Assembly (NCBI GenBank): GCA_022828595.1
Contig: JAKGHH010000007.1
Location: 63,352,727 to 63,416,726, forward strand
Direction of reading: 5' to 3'
DNA length: 64,000 bases
Origin: Nelumbo lutea
Taxonomy: Eukaryota > Streptophyta > Magnoliopsida > Proteales > Nelumbonaceae
Under the pieces are notes generated by a model that saw only the letters and a list, made by a program, of their open reading frames with translations, did not search any database and was not told the origin of the DNA. Below are positions 41,961 through 52,590 of this stretch, in pieces (position 1 is the stretch's first letter; each line of letters starts with the position of its first letter). A program made the position numbers and the translations under genes.

Positions 41961-42046
41961 CCGAGGTCCCTGAGTTGGCCGAGCCCGAGCACGATGAGGC
42001 TCCAACTAGCACGACCTCTCTCTTGGTTAGACAGAACCTGACCTGG

Positions 42047-42495
42047 GATGAAGAGCCCTGGATCTTCCATGTGGATGGTTCATCAAATCAGCAGGGCAGC
42101 GGAGCTGGAATCGTCTATACGGACCAAGCAGTGTGAAATTGGAGTATGCGCTACGCTTCGAGTTTGCTGCATCCAACAATGAAGCGGAGTACGAAGCATT
42201 GATAGCCGGGTTGGCCCTAACAAATGAATTTAAAGCTAAACACATCGTTATCTGCAGCAAATCCCAGTTCGTGGTCAACCAGGTCATCGGCGAATACAAT
42301 GCTCGCGAGCCAACCATGGTCGCCTACTTAGCCAAAGTCAGAGAGGCTCTTCTCAACTTCCAGTCATACTTTATCAAACACATCCCGAGATCCGAGAACG
42401 CTGAGGCCGATGCTCTGTCCCGATTGGCCAGCACAAGCGACAACACCCTAAGAACCGTGTACATAGAAAACCTGCCTCGACCTAGCATTCTCTAG
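42047..42495 (+). pseudogene. Tat element 1 second (archaeal-like) RNase H
   Basis: WIFHVDGSSNQQGSGAGIV (first Asp), then after a small deletion ASNNEAEYEALIAGLAL (Glu), VICSKSQFVVNQVIGEY (where the Asp has become Lys/Ser) and ENAEADALSRLA (last Asp). An extra RVT_3-type RNase H after the gypsy RNase H is the established signature of Tat elements. The changed third position and the frame break imply it is inactive. Confidence 0.82.
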
Positions 42496-42539
42496 GGGGG
42501 TAGAGGAGGTCACTCGTGTCGTACAAGCAAAGTCGAGCT

Positions 42540-43484
42540 GGATTGATCCGCTCGGGAGCTATTTACTACACGAGACCCTCCCTGTAGATCGTATTGCTGC
42601 CAAAAGGGTAGAGCGTCAGGCAGCCAAATATGTCATAATAGACGAATGGTTATACCGAAAATCCTACGCGCTCCCTTATCTGTGCTGCTTGTGACCTTCC
42701 GAAGTTGAGCTCATGCTCCACGACACTCATAAGGGCTTTGTGCGGCAGACACTTGGGGGCAGAGACCTCGCCTAGAAAGTGCTACGATAGGGATATTATT
42801 GGCCAACGTTGAAGGCAGATGCGATTGAGTTCGTTAAAAAGTGTGACAAATGTTAGAAGCACGCCAGCATCCACCACCAGCCCGTTGCCGACCTAAAGTA
42901 CCTCACCAGCCCATGGCCTTCGCACAATGGGGAATCGATATACTCGGACTATTTCTACCAGCGACATGATATAGGAGTTTCTTAGTGGTAGCAGTTGATT
43001 ATTTCACTAAGTGGGATGGAGGTCGAACCTCTCGCAATGATCACAGCGCGGGATGTGCAAAACTTCTTCTAGAAGAATATAGTTTCCGGTTTTAGACTAC
43101 CCCGAATACTCATCTTTGACAATGACAAGCAGTTCGAGGACATTAAATTCCAGAACTGGTGCAAAGATATGGGAATACAACAAAATTTTACCTCGGTGGC
43201 GCACCCTCAAGTGAATGGCCAAGCGGAGGTCACAAACAGAGCCATTCTCCGCGGACTAAAGGTATGCCTAGATCGAGCTAAGGGATTGTGAGTAGATGAG
43301 CTGCCCATTGTACTATGGGCTTATCGAACCACAGTAAAGACTGCAACAGGAGAGACCCCCTTCAACCTCACTTACAGCACCGAGGTAGTCATCCCAGCCG
43401 AGATCGAGGTTCCCACGCTACGTTTGAAAGTGTACAATGATGAATCAAACGAAGACAAGCTACGCACCATCCTCGATCGGTAGG
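42540..43484 (+). pseudogene. Tat element 1 integrase, degenerate
   Basis: The zinc-finger region is visible as HDTHKG and KKCDKC. The DDE core reads QWGIDILGLF (first Asp), LIFDNDKQFE (second Asp) and VNGQAEVTNRAI (Glu), across several frames. It ends in ELPIVLWAYRTT and GETPFNLTYSTEVVIPAEI. The frame reaches TILDR at about 43483 and is then cut by foreign sequence. Confidence 0.82.
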
Positions 43485-44179
43485 TGCATTTTATGCTCCA
43501 TCATACCAATTGTAGCAATGGTAAAACACTACCTCATTTACTTAAACCTGAATTTAGGACTAGCTTAACTGGAAATGGCTTCAGATAAATCATGTACTCC
43601 TTGATCGTAGCTCATTACTACGTTCACAAGAATTTCCCTAGGACATTTTTTCAATTGATTTCGAAAGAGTTGGGTTTTTTTTTTGTTTTTTTTTTTTATA
43701 AGCAAATGCAGAAAAACATGACCTAAATCAAATTTTAAAACACAACCTAAATCCCCTCCCCCACACTTAAAACTTACATTGTCCCCAATGTGGTTAAATG
43801 CAAAGAAAGGGTAGAAAACTAAACTAGAAATGTAAAAACAAAAAGAAAAAGGAAAAACAAACTTCCCTATTTTTAATAATCATGAATCGGATCCTCTAAC
43901 TCTCATGGTTGCAGCTTTCTGTGTTTTTCCCTTTCATCCATCATGGGCGAGTTCAAATTTGGAATAGGGGCCTGCAAAACAAAGGGTGATTATTTCTTCA
44001 TATCCAATTGTGCACTCAATTCGAGCTCCTCATTTAAATCTTTTTCTTCAAATGTTTCATGCACAATTGAATCAACAATGTCAATTGAACAAATCGAATG
44101 ACATTCATTGGGGTACTTCATTGCTTCAAAAATATTAAAATTAACAATCTGCCATCAAATTCGACGGAGAGGGTACCCT

Positions 44180-44765
44180 CATCCACATCTATTTTGGTTT
44201 TGGCCGTTTTCATAAATGGCCTGCCTAATAGAAGTGACGTTGAACTTGTGATAGTGTCTTTCCTCCATCTTCAAGATGTAAAAGTCAGTTGGAAATATTA
44301 GGTCATTAACCTGCACCAAAACAACTTCAACAATCCCTTCAGGGTAAGCGTTAGAACGACAACTAATTGAATGACAACCCTAGTCTCCTTTAATGGACCC
44401 AAATTCAAAGCACAATAAATTGTGTATGGCATGACATTAATGGATGCACCTAAATCTAGCATGGTATGCTCAATTCTTTTCTTGCCAATTACGCAAGGTA
44501 AAGTAAACATACCTGGATCAACACACTTTTCTGGCAATGTTCTCTTGATGACAGTTGACACATTCTCCCCAACCCTTACCTTCTCATCACCTCTTAGCTT
44601 TCTTTTGTTAGTGCACAACTCATTCAGAAATTTTGTGTATTTTCGAATTTGCTTGATGGCATCTAACAAATGAATATTTATCTCCACCTTCGTAAAGGTC
44701 TCCAAAACTTCTTGCTCGTACTGTTCTTTCTTAGACTTTTCCAACCTACTAGGAAAAGGTAGCAC
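44180..44765 (-). pseudogene. Athila protease region
   Basis: Minus-strand frame with EKCVDPGMFTLPCVIG and the aspartic protease motif MLDLGASINVMPYTIY, where the usual DSGAS/DLGAS Asp is present. Further left, in another frame, NFNIFEAMKYPNECHS is the Athila motif downstream of the protease. The protein is broken after RVVIQL. Confidence 0.8.
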
Positions 44766-46233
44766 AATGGCATTAGAACTTTTAGGAGAGGGGGATCCGT
44801 TTTTACCTTATGGAAACTCTCATGTGATTCTTGTTCCTCCTCTTTATCCACTTTCCTTGGTGAAGTAGGGTGTGGCCACAATTCCTTCCCACTTCTCAGC
44901 ACCACTGCAATCGCATTCTCCTTGGGATTGACCACCGTCTGTGATGGTAATTTTCCAGAGTTTTGTGCCTCCAACTTGCTAATAGAAGTAGCAAGTTGAC
45001 TGATTTGGTTCCCTAAGTTCTGGATGCTGGCCGTTGTTTCCTGTTGGAATTGTTGAGTGTTAGTTGCTAAAGCCTTAACCATCTCATCTATAGACATACC
45101 TGAACTCGAGGGTTGATTTTGAGCTTGGGCAGGTGTTGGAATTGGAGGTTGTCTATTGAAAGCTTGAGGTTGGAATCTTTATGGTCCTCCTTGATTTCCA
45201 TAGCTCAGATTGGGATGATCCCTCCACCCAGGATTGTAATAGTTAGAATAGGGATCATACTTGCGTTGAGGTTGGCCCGAAATCGAGCATATGCCACAAA
45301 CCTTAGCCGCTTGTAATTGCCCTACAGCCAATTGACGAACCAAAGCAGTTAGATCAGAATTTTGACTTTCCAAATTAGAATGGCTTACCTCATTAACACA
45401 TCTGATAGCACCATCTGTTTTTGCTCCAAATTTTTGGGAGTTTTCGGCCATGTTGGAAATCAATTCCCTAGCCACCTCAGGTGTTTTATTGACCAAGGCT
45501 CCTCCACTAGCTGCATATACCATACTTCTATCCACAGGTTGGAGTCCTTCATAGAAGTACTGGATTAAGAGCTGCTCAAGTATTTGGTGGTGTGGACAGC
45601 TAGCATAGAGTTGTTTAAACCTTTCCCAATACTCGTATAGTGTCTCACCACTAAACTGCCTTACCCCACAAATCTCCTTTCTAATATTTGCAGCTCGTGA
45701 TGCAGGGAAGTATTTATCTAAAAACATCCTATTCATCTCATCCCATGTACGTATTGAACCAGGGGAAAGAATGTATAACTAGTCCTTTGCTTTATCTCGT
45801 AAAGTAAAAGGAAAATCTATCAGTTTTACCTGATTCTCAGTCATACCCTGTGGTTTCATGCTTGAACAGACAACATGGAAGTCTTTAAGATGCTTGTGAG
45901 GGTCCTTGCCTGAAAACCGTGAAAAATAGGAAGTAGTTGAATCAAACCTAATTTAAGTTCAAAAGCTACATCGAGAGTGGGATATATTATGCACAAAGGC
46001 TATTGATTCATGATTGGTGTAGCTAACTCCCTTAGCGTTCTTTCTCTATCAGCCATCCTTTCTTCCTCTTCGAAAATGGGTCTATCACAAGTTGTCAAGT
46101 CAATATCAGAATTCACCCTTGGAGGTGATCGGCCCTTCCTTTGCTTCTCCTCCTTTCTCAAACGATGGGTTGTCTTCTCAATTTTAGGGATATACTCTAG
46201 TTCATCTTTTTGAGAGCACGAGTCATAAAACAA
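44766..46233 (-). pseudogene. Athila gag, frameshifted
   Basis: A minus-strand gag core is clear: FLDKYFPASRAANIRKEICG, GETLYEYWERFKQLYASCPH and QLLIQYFYEGL. Further C-terminal blocks include ISQLATSISKLEAQNSGKLP and VLRSGKELW. The start region (MADRERTLRELATP, near 46053) is in another frame. These are characteristic Athila gag words. Confidence 0.85.
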
Positions 46234-46275
46234 AATAGGTTAACACAAAAAGAAGGTACGAAGCTAAGAAATTAA

Positions 46276-46304
46276 ATTGGCTCCCCGACAATGGCGCCAA
46301 AATT
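46276..46304 (-). other. Athila primer-binding site
   Basis: On the minus strand TTTTGGCGCCATTGTCGGGG directly follows the LTR end. It is the common Athila-type primer-binding site and fixes the strand and LTR end. Confidence 0.8.
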
Positions 46305-46305
46305 T

Positions 46306-47667
46306 TGATGGGTCGTTGAAGCCCTCAAAATTAATTCTAGTTCCACCTTACAATAAATTTGTAGTAAAAGTGGTACCAGGTCGAATTCCACAGGGAGCTA
46401 GTAATTTCTCAGCCGAATGCACAATTTTAAAGAGTAGGAAATTCGAATGATTAAATTTCTAAAATAACAATTAACGCAAAATAGTAAATAACAATTAACA
46501 AGGAAAATTCAGTCTTACCGAATTCTGATCCAAGGGTTCGGATTGAGTCAATTGGTCATCGATCATAGGTAAACTTCAGCAGCCTTGCAATTCAAGCATT
46601 TAACCTTAGGGTTTATTAGGATAGCCACAATAAACCTCATGTTTTCCTGAATTAACTGACCAAACCCAGTATTCGATCAACACTTATCATTAACCGACTG
46701 GGTATGATAGCGTTCCATGTCAATTAATCATAACCTTTGTGAAAACAGTTAAACCAAAATAACAAAAATTGAGATAGCTGCAATTATCGAATCTTGTTCC
46801 GTTGATTCCCCTTAGGTTAAAACATGTCAATACATTGGTCAAAGGCTGTCACAAACAAGTGACCCAAAAAGATAATAAACTAATTTCTACTTGTACCACT
46901 ATTCGTGACAATTACAGATCATCGAACCATGGATTGCAGTAGGAAGATCAACATTAATTAATTTGCCTGACTAATTAACATTAACATCCATAAGAACATG
47001 CACAAGAATCAACGAATACTGTAATTAAAAACAAGAATTTAAATTAAACACAGAACCTCACGATGACACAATTAAATCGAAAATCCCCCTTGAGAGTTGT
47101 TTTCCAACTCCCTTTAGGAGATTATCCTCAAAATTAGAAAGTCCTAATTGGTTTTGAACTAATCCTATCCTATCTCTTATCTAGTGATCTAATCTCAATC
47201 TTCTTATCCTTCTAGGATTACATTTGAAATTTAAATTTGATGGGACTATTTATTCTTGAATTCGAGTTGGGTTCTTTAATAACTTGGGCCACTACAAGGC
47301 TTCCTGCGAATTGGGCTTCAGTTGTGAAATAGGCTTTACTACGAATTTTCTCCGACTTCGGTCCCGATGTAGACCTTGATGCAGACCGAATCTATCAAAC
47401 TCCAAAACATGAGAGTTGTGGAGTTCTCCCTTATCTTTCTAGTGCATCTTGAATCATCCCAATCGGAGTTCGGAGTTGGGAGTTATGCCCCGATTAATGA
47501 ATGGTGCCAAAACTGTGCAAAATCATTCGATTAGCCTTGTTTTCCTCCAGTTGCTTTCTTGTTTGCCCTGAATCGAAATACAAGAGTAACGATTCCAATT
47601 AAGTGCTAATATAATATAAAAGAATGAATATTTGGGGATAAAAATATGACACTTTTTATTCCTATCA
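46306..47667 (-). repeat. Athila LTR
   Basis: About 1362 bp; on the minus strand it starts TGATAGGAATAAAAAGTGTC and ends ACGACCCATCA, with TG...CA ends and short inverted TGAT(A/G)GG. It is bordered on its 3' side by a primer-binding site and on its 5' side by CCCAAAAGTTGGGGAG, which looks like a polypurine tract. Confidence 0.72.
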
Positions 47668-47684
47668 CTCCCCAACTTTTGGGC
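47668..47684 (-). other. Polypurine-tract-like motif next to Athila LTR
   Basis: Minus strand CCCAAAAGTTGGGGAG immediately before the LTR start TGATAGG. A polypurine tract belongs next to a 3' LTR, yet this LTR is also followed by a primer-binding site. Confidence 0.6.
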
Positions 47685-47800
47685 TAAAACGTCGAGCTAA
47701 CGAAAGACATCGACACCATTGTTAGACAGTTTTGTATGCCCTTAGCTTCAATCAAAATTGATGTACTTTATGAGTTTATTGTAAATGAATAAAAGTGCAT

Positions 47801-49690
47801 ATTTGATTCATGTTTCCTTGGTATATTTCTGTGTAGTACCCTTAAACTGGACACTTATTGAGACTCGTGTTAGTTTAGAAAGTTCACAGCCAGTTGGTCG
47901 GTCTGGGGAGACCTATCCTGACAAGGCTGACACTGTGGTGCCATCAAGTCGGTTGAGGTGGCTTGTCTCAGATACCAGGGTGAGACCCCAGGCACATACA
48001 GTGTGAGAATAATTGAATCTTTGAACTGGACCAGATTTCCAGTATTGCCCTGGACCTTGGAGATTGATGGGCAAAACTGGAAAGTTACACCCGACCCCAA
48101 GACTCGATTATGATACTGCACTAGGTGTCGGATCGGGGTGTCTTTGATGTACCAATCAGTGAGATCCTTAGCAAGGGTCAAAACCTGGGTATGTTGGGAC
48201 AATCCGAGAATTCATCTGAGTGGGTGATCATAGTGACAGGATCAGCCCCTTTGTCGGACAAAGGTAATGATCGGGGATGCACTCTCATTGTTGGAAACCA
48301 AGACTACCGGTAGCCGATTTCAACCGTTGAAATTTGTTTTGCAAAGTATATTTTATATGAGTTATAAAAGTATATACATTATGGTTTCTAAAATGTTTGC
48401 AAAAGGTTTTAATTCCTGGGATCCATATAAGTGGAGAGTGCAACACTATTCCTTGCAGCCGAGGGAGAGGTCCTCTCTTGTCGGGCAGTGTATGATCATT
48501 AAGGGCTGAGGGGTTAAGTGTAAGATCATTGAGGATAATACATGATGGGCTAATCTTGCATTTGCCCACAGTCCCTGGGTGTTATAAGGTGGCTTGGCCC
48601 AGGGACCACTTAGGGTAAGTGTTGGGCCCATAGAGTCCAGTCGATGGGTTTCAGGGGGTGCACTGTCTTTAACAGTGTATTCGACCAGGTCTTGTAACAA
48701 TGGCTGGGCCGAACCCATGTGGCTGATGTGTAGATCAATGCTTGGGTCCCATGCCATACAAGGAAGCCCAACTGGGCAGCAGTTAGGAAGGTTAAGTGAG
48801 CACATAAGCTTGATGGGCCTGAAGCCCATTTCGAACTGGGCTATTTATTTAGTTAATTAAAGGGGCGAATTCTGAGATGGATTAGCAGATAGGATAGGGT
48901 CTTAATCCTATGCACTCAGAGAGACAAGATCTGAATGTGATTCAGATCTAGAAACCTCATAATGGGATTAGGATAAAGCTAATATAATCTGCAGATAAGA
49001 TAAGGGTTTAACCTTATCACTAGAAGATAAGGCTGATCCAAATATGATTTGGATAAGCAACTCCTAATGGGATTAGGAGCTGATCTTTTCAAGTTAACAA
49101 AAGGAAGGAGGGGGCGGCAGCCTTGAGAGAGACCGCCAAGAAACACATCATATCCTCTTTAGTGCTGAAATCAAGAAGAGAGAATTTTGCACCCTACGAA
49201 TACTCTCTTGCCGCCTCCCTGTTCTTGCCGCCCTGTTTGCCAGTTCGATCTTCAACTGTGGGAGAAGTCAAGATTGGATCTTGACATTAGTTCTTTGAGA
49301 AAGGATTGAAAAAGAAGTTGTGCTCACATTCTATCCTACTGTTTGTTGCGAAGGACAGAGTTCTTGGGGAAGAACACTGCTGATTCTGCTCCATCCTGCG
49401 CTGCGCCATGTTCAGTGGGAGCAGTCTTTGGATCATTCCTTGGGCGTGAACACCTTCCTTGGGAGATATTATTTCTCCGTATCAGGTATTATTCTCTCCC
49501 ATTCCTTTTGGTTCAGATCTGGTTCAGTTTAAGGTTCAAGATTGATCATTGAAAATATGATTTTCTAAATAGGGAATGTGATTCCTAGTTGAAGGGAGAG
49601 AAAAATTTTTGAAATTCGCCCCTTATTCCGCAATCTTTGGGCATCCTTGGGATGGATCTCTCATCCTTTTAACCGTATAAGACCTATTCG
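47801..49690. other. Unassigned 1.9-kb insert, LTR-like in character
   Basis: No ORF with a known domain. Contains a TATA-like CTATTTATTTAG (about 48841) followed by a leader-like stretch with the repeated word GATTAGGA(T/G), then GCATCCTTGGGATGGATC near 49650. This looks like a copia-type LTR, but I could not find ends with a matching target duplication. It separates the Athila block from resumed Tat sequence at about 49690. Confidence 0.35.
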
Positions 49691-50060
49691 CCTCATCGGC
49701 ATAGGCTAAGTACTTGTAATGCCTAAGGCACAGGCAGCTCGGGTATGAACCTTATGATGCATAGCCCGCCCCGGCATACAACAGGTTGAACCTGTTAGGG
49801 ACAACCAATTTCAACTTAAGTAACTCAGGTGCAAACAGGTCGGGCATATACCCTACTATGTTGCTCACCTCGGTGTATATCATAAAATTACCCCTACTAA
49901 GTACTAGGGGATAGTTCAGGGTGACAACAGTTGAAAAACCTCCACTTTGGGTACTTAGCTCGATAGCTTAACAATTCGAGGTAAAATAATCACTTCAGCA
50001 GAAAAAGTAAATTGCACAGCACTTGGCAAAAAGTGTATTTTCATTACAAAGACATGTTTC
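49690..50060 (+). other. Tat element 1 post-integrase non-coding sequence
   Basis: Resumes Tat-like composition (CAGGCAGCTCGGGTATGAAC, CACCTCGGTGTATATC). No ORF. Leads into the antisense ORF region. Confidence 0.5.
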
Positions 50061-50061
50061 A

Positions 50062-50789
50062 TTACAAGAAGTTTGTTATAAAAGAGGGAAGAAAAGAAAG
50101 GAAAAACTGAGCTCGTAGGCTCAAAGTACAAGGACCGCCCGAACTACTTGAGGGACTCATCATTCTTGCTCGGAGCCTCTGCAGAAGTGCCAGCCTGGTC
50201 GGTGGCATTAGCCTCCTCAATGTCATCACCCTCTTCCTCAGAGCCTGGGTCTTCAACGGCTTGGCAGGCTACCTCTCCTATGATTCGCAAGGTGGTGATG
50301 GCGCTTACATCAAGCTACGAGAACTCGCACTTTATCATTCACCTGTTGAGCTTGAAGCCTTTGCGGTAGGCCTCCACCAACACCCCATCGAATTCCTCCG
50401 ATTTGACGTAGTCTTGGACAACCTTGACTTTGGCCTCGTCCATGGCCTGGAGAAGGATATCAGTTCGCTCATTAACATTGGCTTTGAGGTTCTCTACCTG
50501 ACACTCTAGAGTTCCCTTATCTGCCTCAAGGTTTTTCACCTTCCGCAGTAGCTCCTCCTTCTCGCGCAGCCACCCCTCCTTCTCCGACATCAGCGCCTGA
50601 ATGTAGTTTTTCTGAGCTATGGCATCGCTCTCCAACCAGTGGATTTGACAGAGAGCTAGCTTCAGATCGGTGTGAGCTACACGGGCTGAGTCTTCGACAG
50701 CTAGAGCTCGTTTCAAGTGCCTCTCGAATTGGAGAGTCAAGGCGTGCACAACGGAGTTCACCTGCTAAGAGAATGCCAGTTACCACCAA
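50062..50789 (-). pseudogene. Tat antisense ORF, coiled-coil part
   Basis: A minus-strand frame of 140 codons (50339-50761) is predicted by eye to be a coiled coil: EKEGWLREKEELLRKVKNLE then DKGTLECQVENLKANV, with heptad-like leucines. It runs antisense to the retrotransposon between integrase and the 3' LTR. Tat-lineage elements such as Grande and Retand are known to carry additional antisense ORFs here. It is probably the C-terminal portion of the protein that begins near 52081. Frame breaks separate the pieces. Confidence 0.6.
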
Positions 50790-50949
50790 TAAGGCAACAA
50801 TTGTAGAAGTTGAAGTACAACAAGACTTAACACCATAGAGTGGGTAGCTGTTCTAGCTCCGAGTTGAGCAGGTGATAGATCGGCCATTCAAAGACCTCCT
50901 CGGCACACACAACCCCTTTGCTCTTTCGAAGGCTATACTACGGGTTCAG

Positions 50950-51260
50950 GATGCTCCGAGCTGTTCCTTCGCTCCCTGAGGTAGTGATGGTTGTCTCGGG
51001 TGCGGGAGCGGGCTCTGTAGTGGTCTCGAGAGTGGGCTCCACAGTTGTCTCGGGAATGGGCTCTACAATCGTCTCGGGCTCCCGAGGTGGGAGGTTCTCC
51101 AACTCCAAGTCAATCACTAGAGGAGCATCAACAAGTTGTTCGGCTCGGAAGTAGGAGCCCGTGGAGATTCAATGCCAGCTCTCTTAGCAGCTCGCTTCTT
51201 CCTTCCTTTCATCTTTCCAAAGATCCTTTTTGCACTAAGTTGCTCCATGGGTCCTGTAAC
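50950..51260 (-). pseudogene. Tat antisense ORF, basic and Pro/Thr-rich part
   Basis: Read on minus: KRIFGKMKGRKKRAAKRAG, a basic nuclear-localisation-like cluster, and then in another frame repeated PETTVEP / ETTTEP words (about 50985-51085 on plus). This looks like a linker between the N-terminal domain and the coiled coil of the same antisense gene. Confidence 0.5.
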
Positions 51261-51469
51261 AAAGCTCGACATCAGTGATACTACCAAAAAGTGTTGGTAC
51301 TAACTCCAAACAAGGTGACCTACCAGGACTTAGACCGGCCCGAATGAGCTTGTCCTTGGCAATGTAATCCTTGTAGTCGAAGCCGAGCTCTACCTAAGAC
51401 TGGAGCGTCTCCCTTGTATCCCGGTCTAGCCTAATGCCAGAGTCCTGAATGGCGACCCTCCAATGAGTA

Positions 51470-52081
51470 GGGAAAGGCCACCCCATAGGGTTGTGAACTA
51501 CAAAGTAATCTCATTTCCAGGCCAGGATTTTGTTGGAAAGCTCGTGTAACAACTTGAAGCCCGGGCGGGGGGATAGGTAGTAGGTCATCCTGTTTTCAGT
51601 GAGAATGCTAGATACATTCTTCTTTATGGAAAGGATGGAGGAGAAAATGTCGAGTCAAGAGGAAGGGTGTAGTCAAAGTAGAGGGAAATGGTATCGACCA
51701 CGTTCCGGATAGAGTTCGGGTGGAGTTGATCTATAATGACATCGAAGTGATTTAACACTTCAATAATTAGGGGTGCAATGGAAGGCAGAGCCCAATCGCA
51801 AGTTGTTCATCGAAAATCACAATCTTGTCATGATCATGTTCCCAAGGGAAGTCGCCCACAGGAAGGTGGTAGGTATACTCCCTAGGAAGGTTATGCCGAG
51901 CTATTAGGCCCCTAAATCTGTATACGGTCATAGTAGAAGGGCCAAACTTGTATGGTATCTGACCTCGATGAGAGGCAGACGTTGGGTTATCCGAGGCCTC
52001 CCGCACCTCATAGATTGACTGTGCCTTAGAGGCACCCACCTCGGGCTCATCTAAGAGACTATCGAAGCTATGGTTTAACAT
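51470..52081 (-). pseudogene. Tat antisense ORF, N-terminal domain (Transposase_28-like)
   Basis: The minus-strand frame 52081-51767 contains IPYKFGPSTMTVYRFRG, FPWEHDHDKIVIFDEQLAIG and LCLPLHP. After a one-base shift it continues LIIEVLNHFDVIIDQLHPNS. This order (pattern ending in PLHP then a hydrophobic helix and LHPN) is what I know from the plant family annotated as putative gypsy-type transposon (Pfam Transposase_28). The function is unknown. Other stops follow towards 51470. Confidence 0.6.
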
Positions 52082-52574
52082 AGCTACGAGCTGAAAATGA
52101 GCTAAAAAAGGAGAAGCGAACTATGAATTGAAAAGAAGAGACTGAGACTCACCAAGGGAAAACGACCGAACTAGGAAGACTGATGAATTGGAAAACTCGA
52201 GCTGAGGAACTTAGCTGCGACCTCAAGGCGAACGATGGTGAACTTATGGTGGAGAAAATGACTGGTGTCCCTCCTATTTATAGCCTCTATATCTGAGATT
52301 CAACGGTTGAGATCAAGACAATCTAACGGCTCTCAGGAAAACCGGCTGTGCGACCCCCGAGGTGAAATCAGTTTAGCGCGTTATTTGACGTCCGTGGAGT
52401 CTATAGATCGTGTGACGTCCGCACGTGAACTGTACGTGACCCTGGTTATCCTTGATTGAGCCGAGCAGCGAACTGGTCCGACTAACGAAGTATCTGATGG
52501 AGTGGCCTAGACTTTGAGCCAAATCCGCCCGTCACATCGTGAACTCCCCACACCAGGTCAGGACCCCCGGCTCG
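52082..52574. promoter_or_regulatory. Likely promoter/leader region of the Tat antisense ORF
   Basis: Non-coding stretch between the antisense ORF start and the polypurine tract. On the minus strand a TATA-like TATAAATAGGAGG (plus 52270-52282) lies about 190 bases upstream of the antisense ATG at 52081, a plausible separate promoter. Inference only. Confidence 0.4.
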
Positions 52575-52590
52575 GGGAGTGGGGGGCAAT
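52575..52590 (+). other. Tat element 1 polypurine tract
   Basis: GGGGAGTGGGGGGCAAT directly precedes the 3' LTR start TGATGGAGGG. The purine run is the expected plus-strand primer site. Confidence 0.8.

Larger units (their letters stand above)
43485..47800 (-). mobile_element. Athila-type gypsy fragment, RT-integrase deleted, permuted order
   Basis: Inserted in the Tat element just after its integrase. On the minus strand the order from the right is: 3' internal end with polypurine tract (about 47800-47668), a complete LTR (47667-46306), primer-binding site, gag, protease, then 3' non-coding sequence (43860-43485) with GGGGACAATGTAAGTTTTAA typical of the region near an Athila 3' end. RT, RNase H and integrase are absent. 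A single LTR with internal sequence on both sides means a circularly permuted or recombined element. Both outer borders are approximate. Confidence 0.7.

Noticed and set aside
48125..48860. Overlapping frames of 62-127 codons on both strands around 48-49 kb
   Set aside because: No motif, no codon pattern, and located inside a non-coding insert of LTR-like composition.
47830..49663. Solo copia LTR with TG at 47830 and CA at 49663
   Set aside because: The five bases outside each end differ (ATTTC and TCCTT), so the limits are not supported; reported as an unassigned insert.
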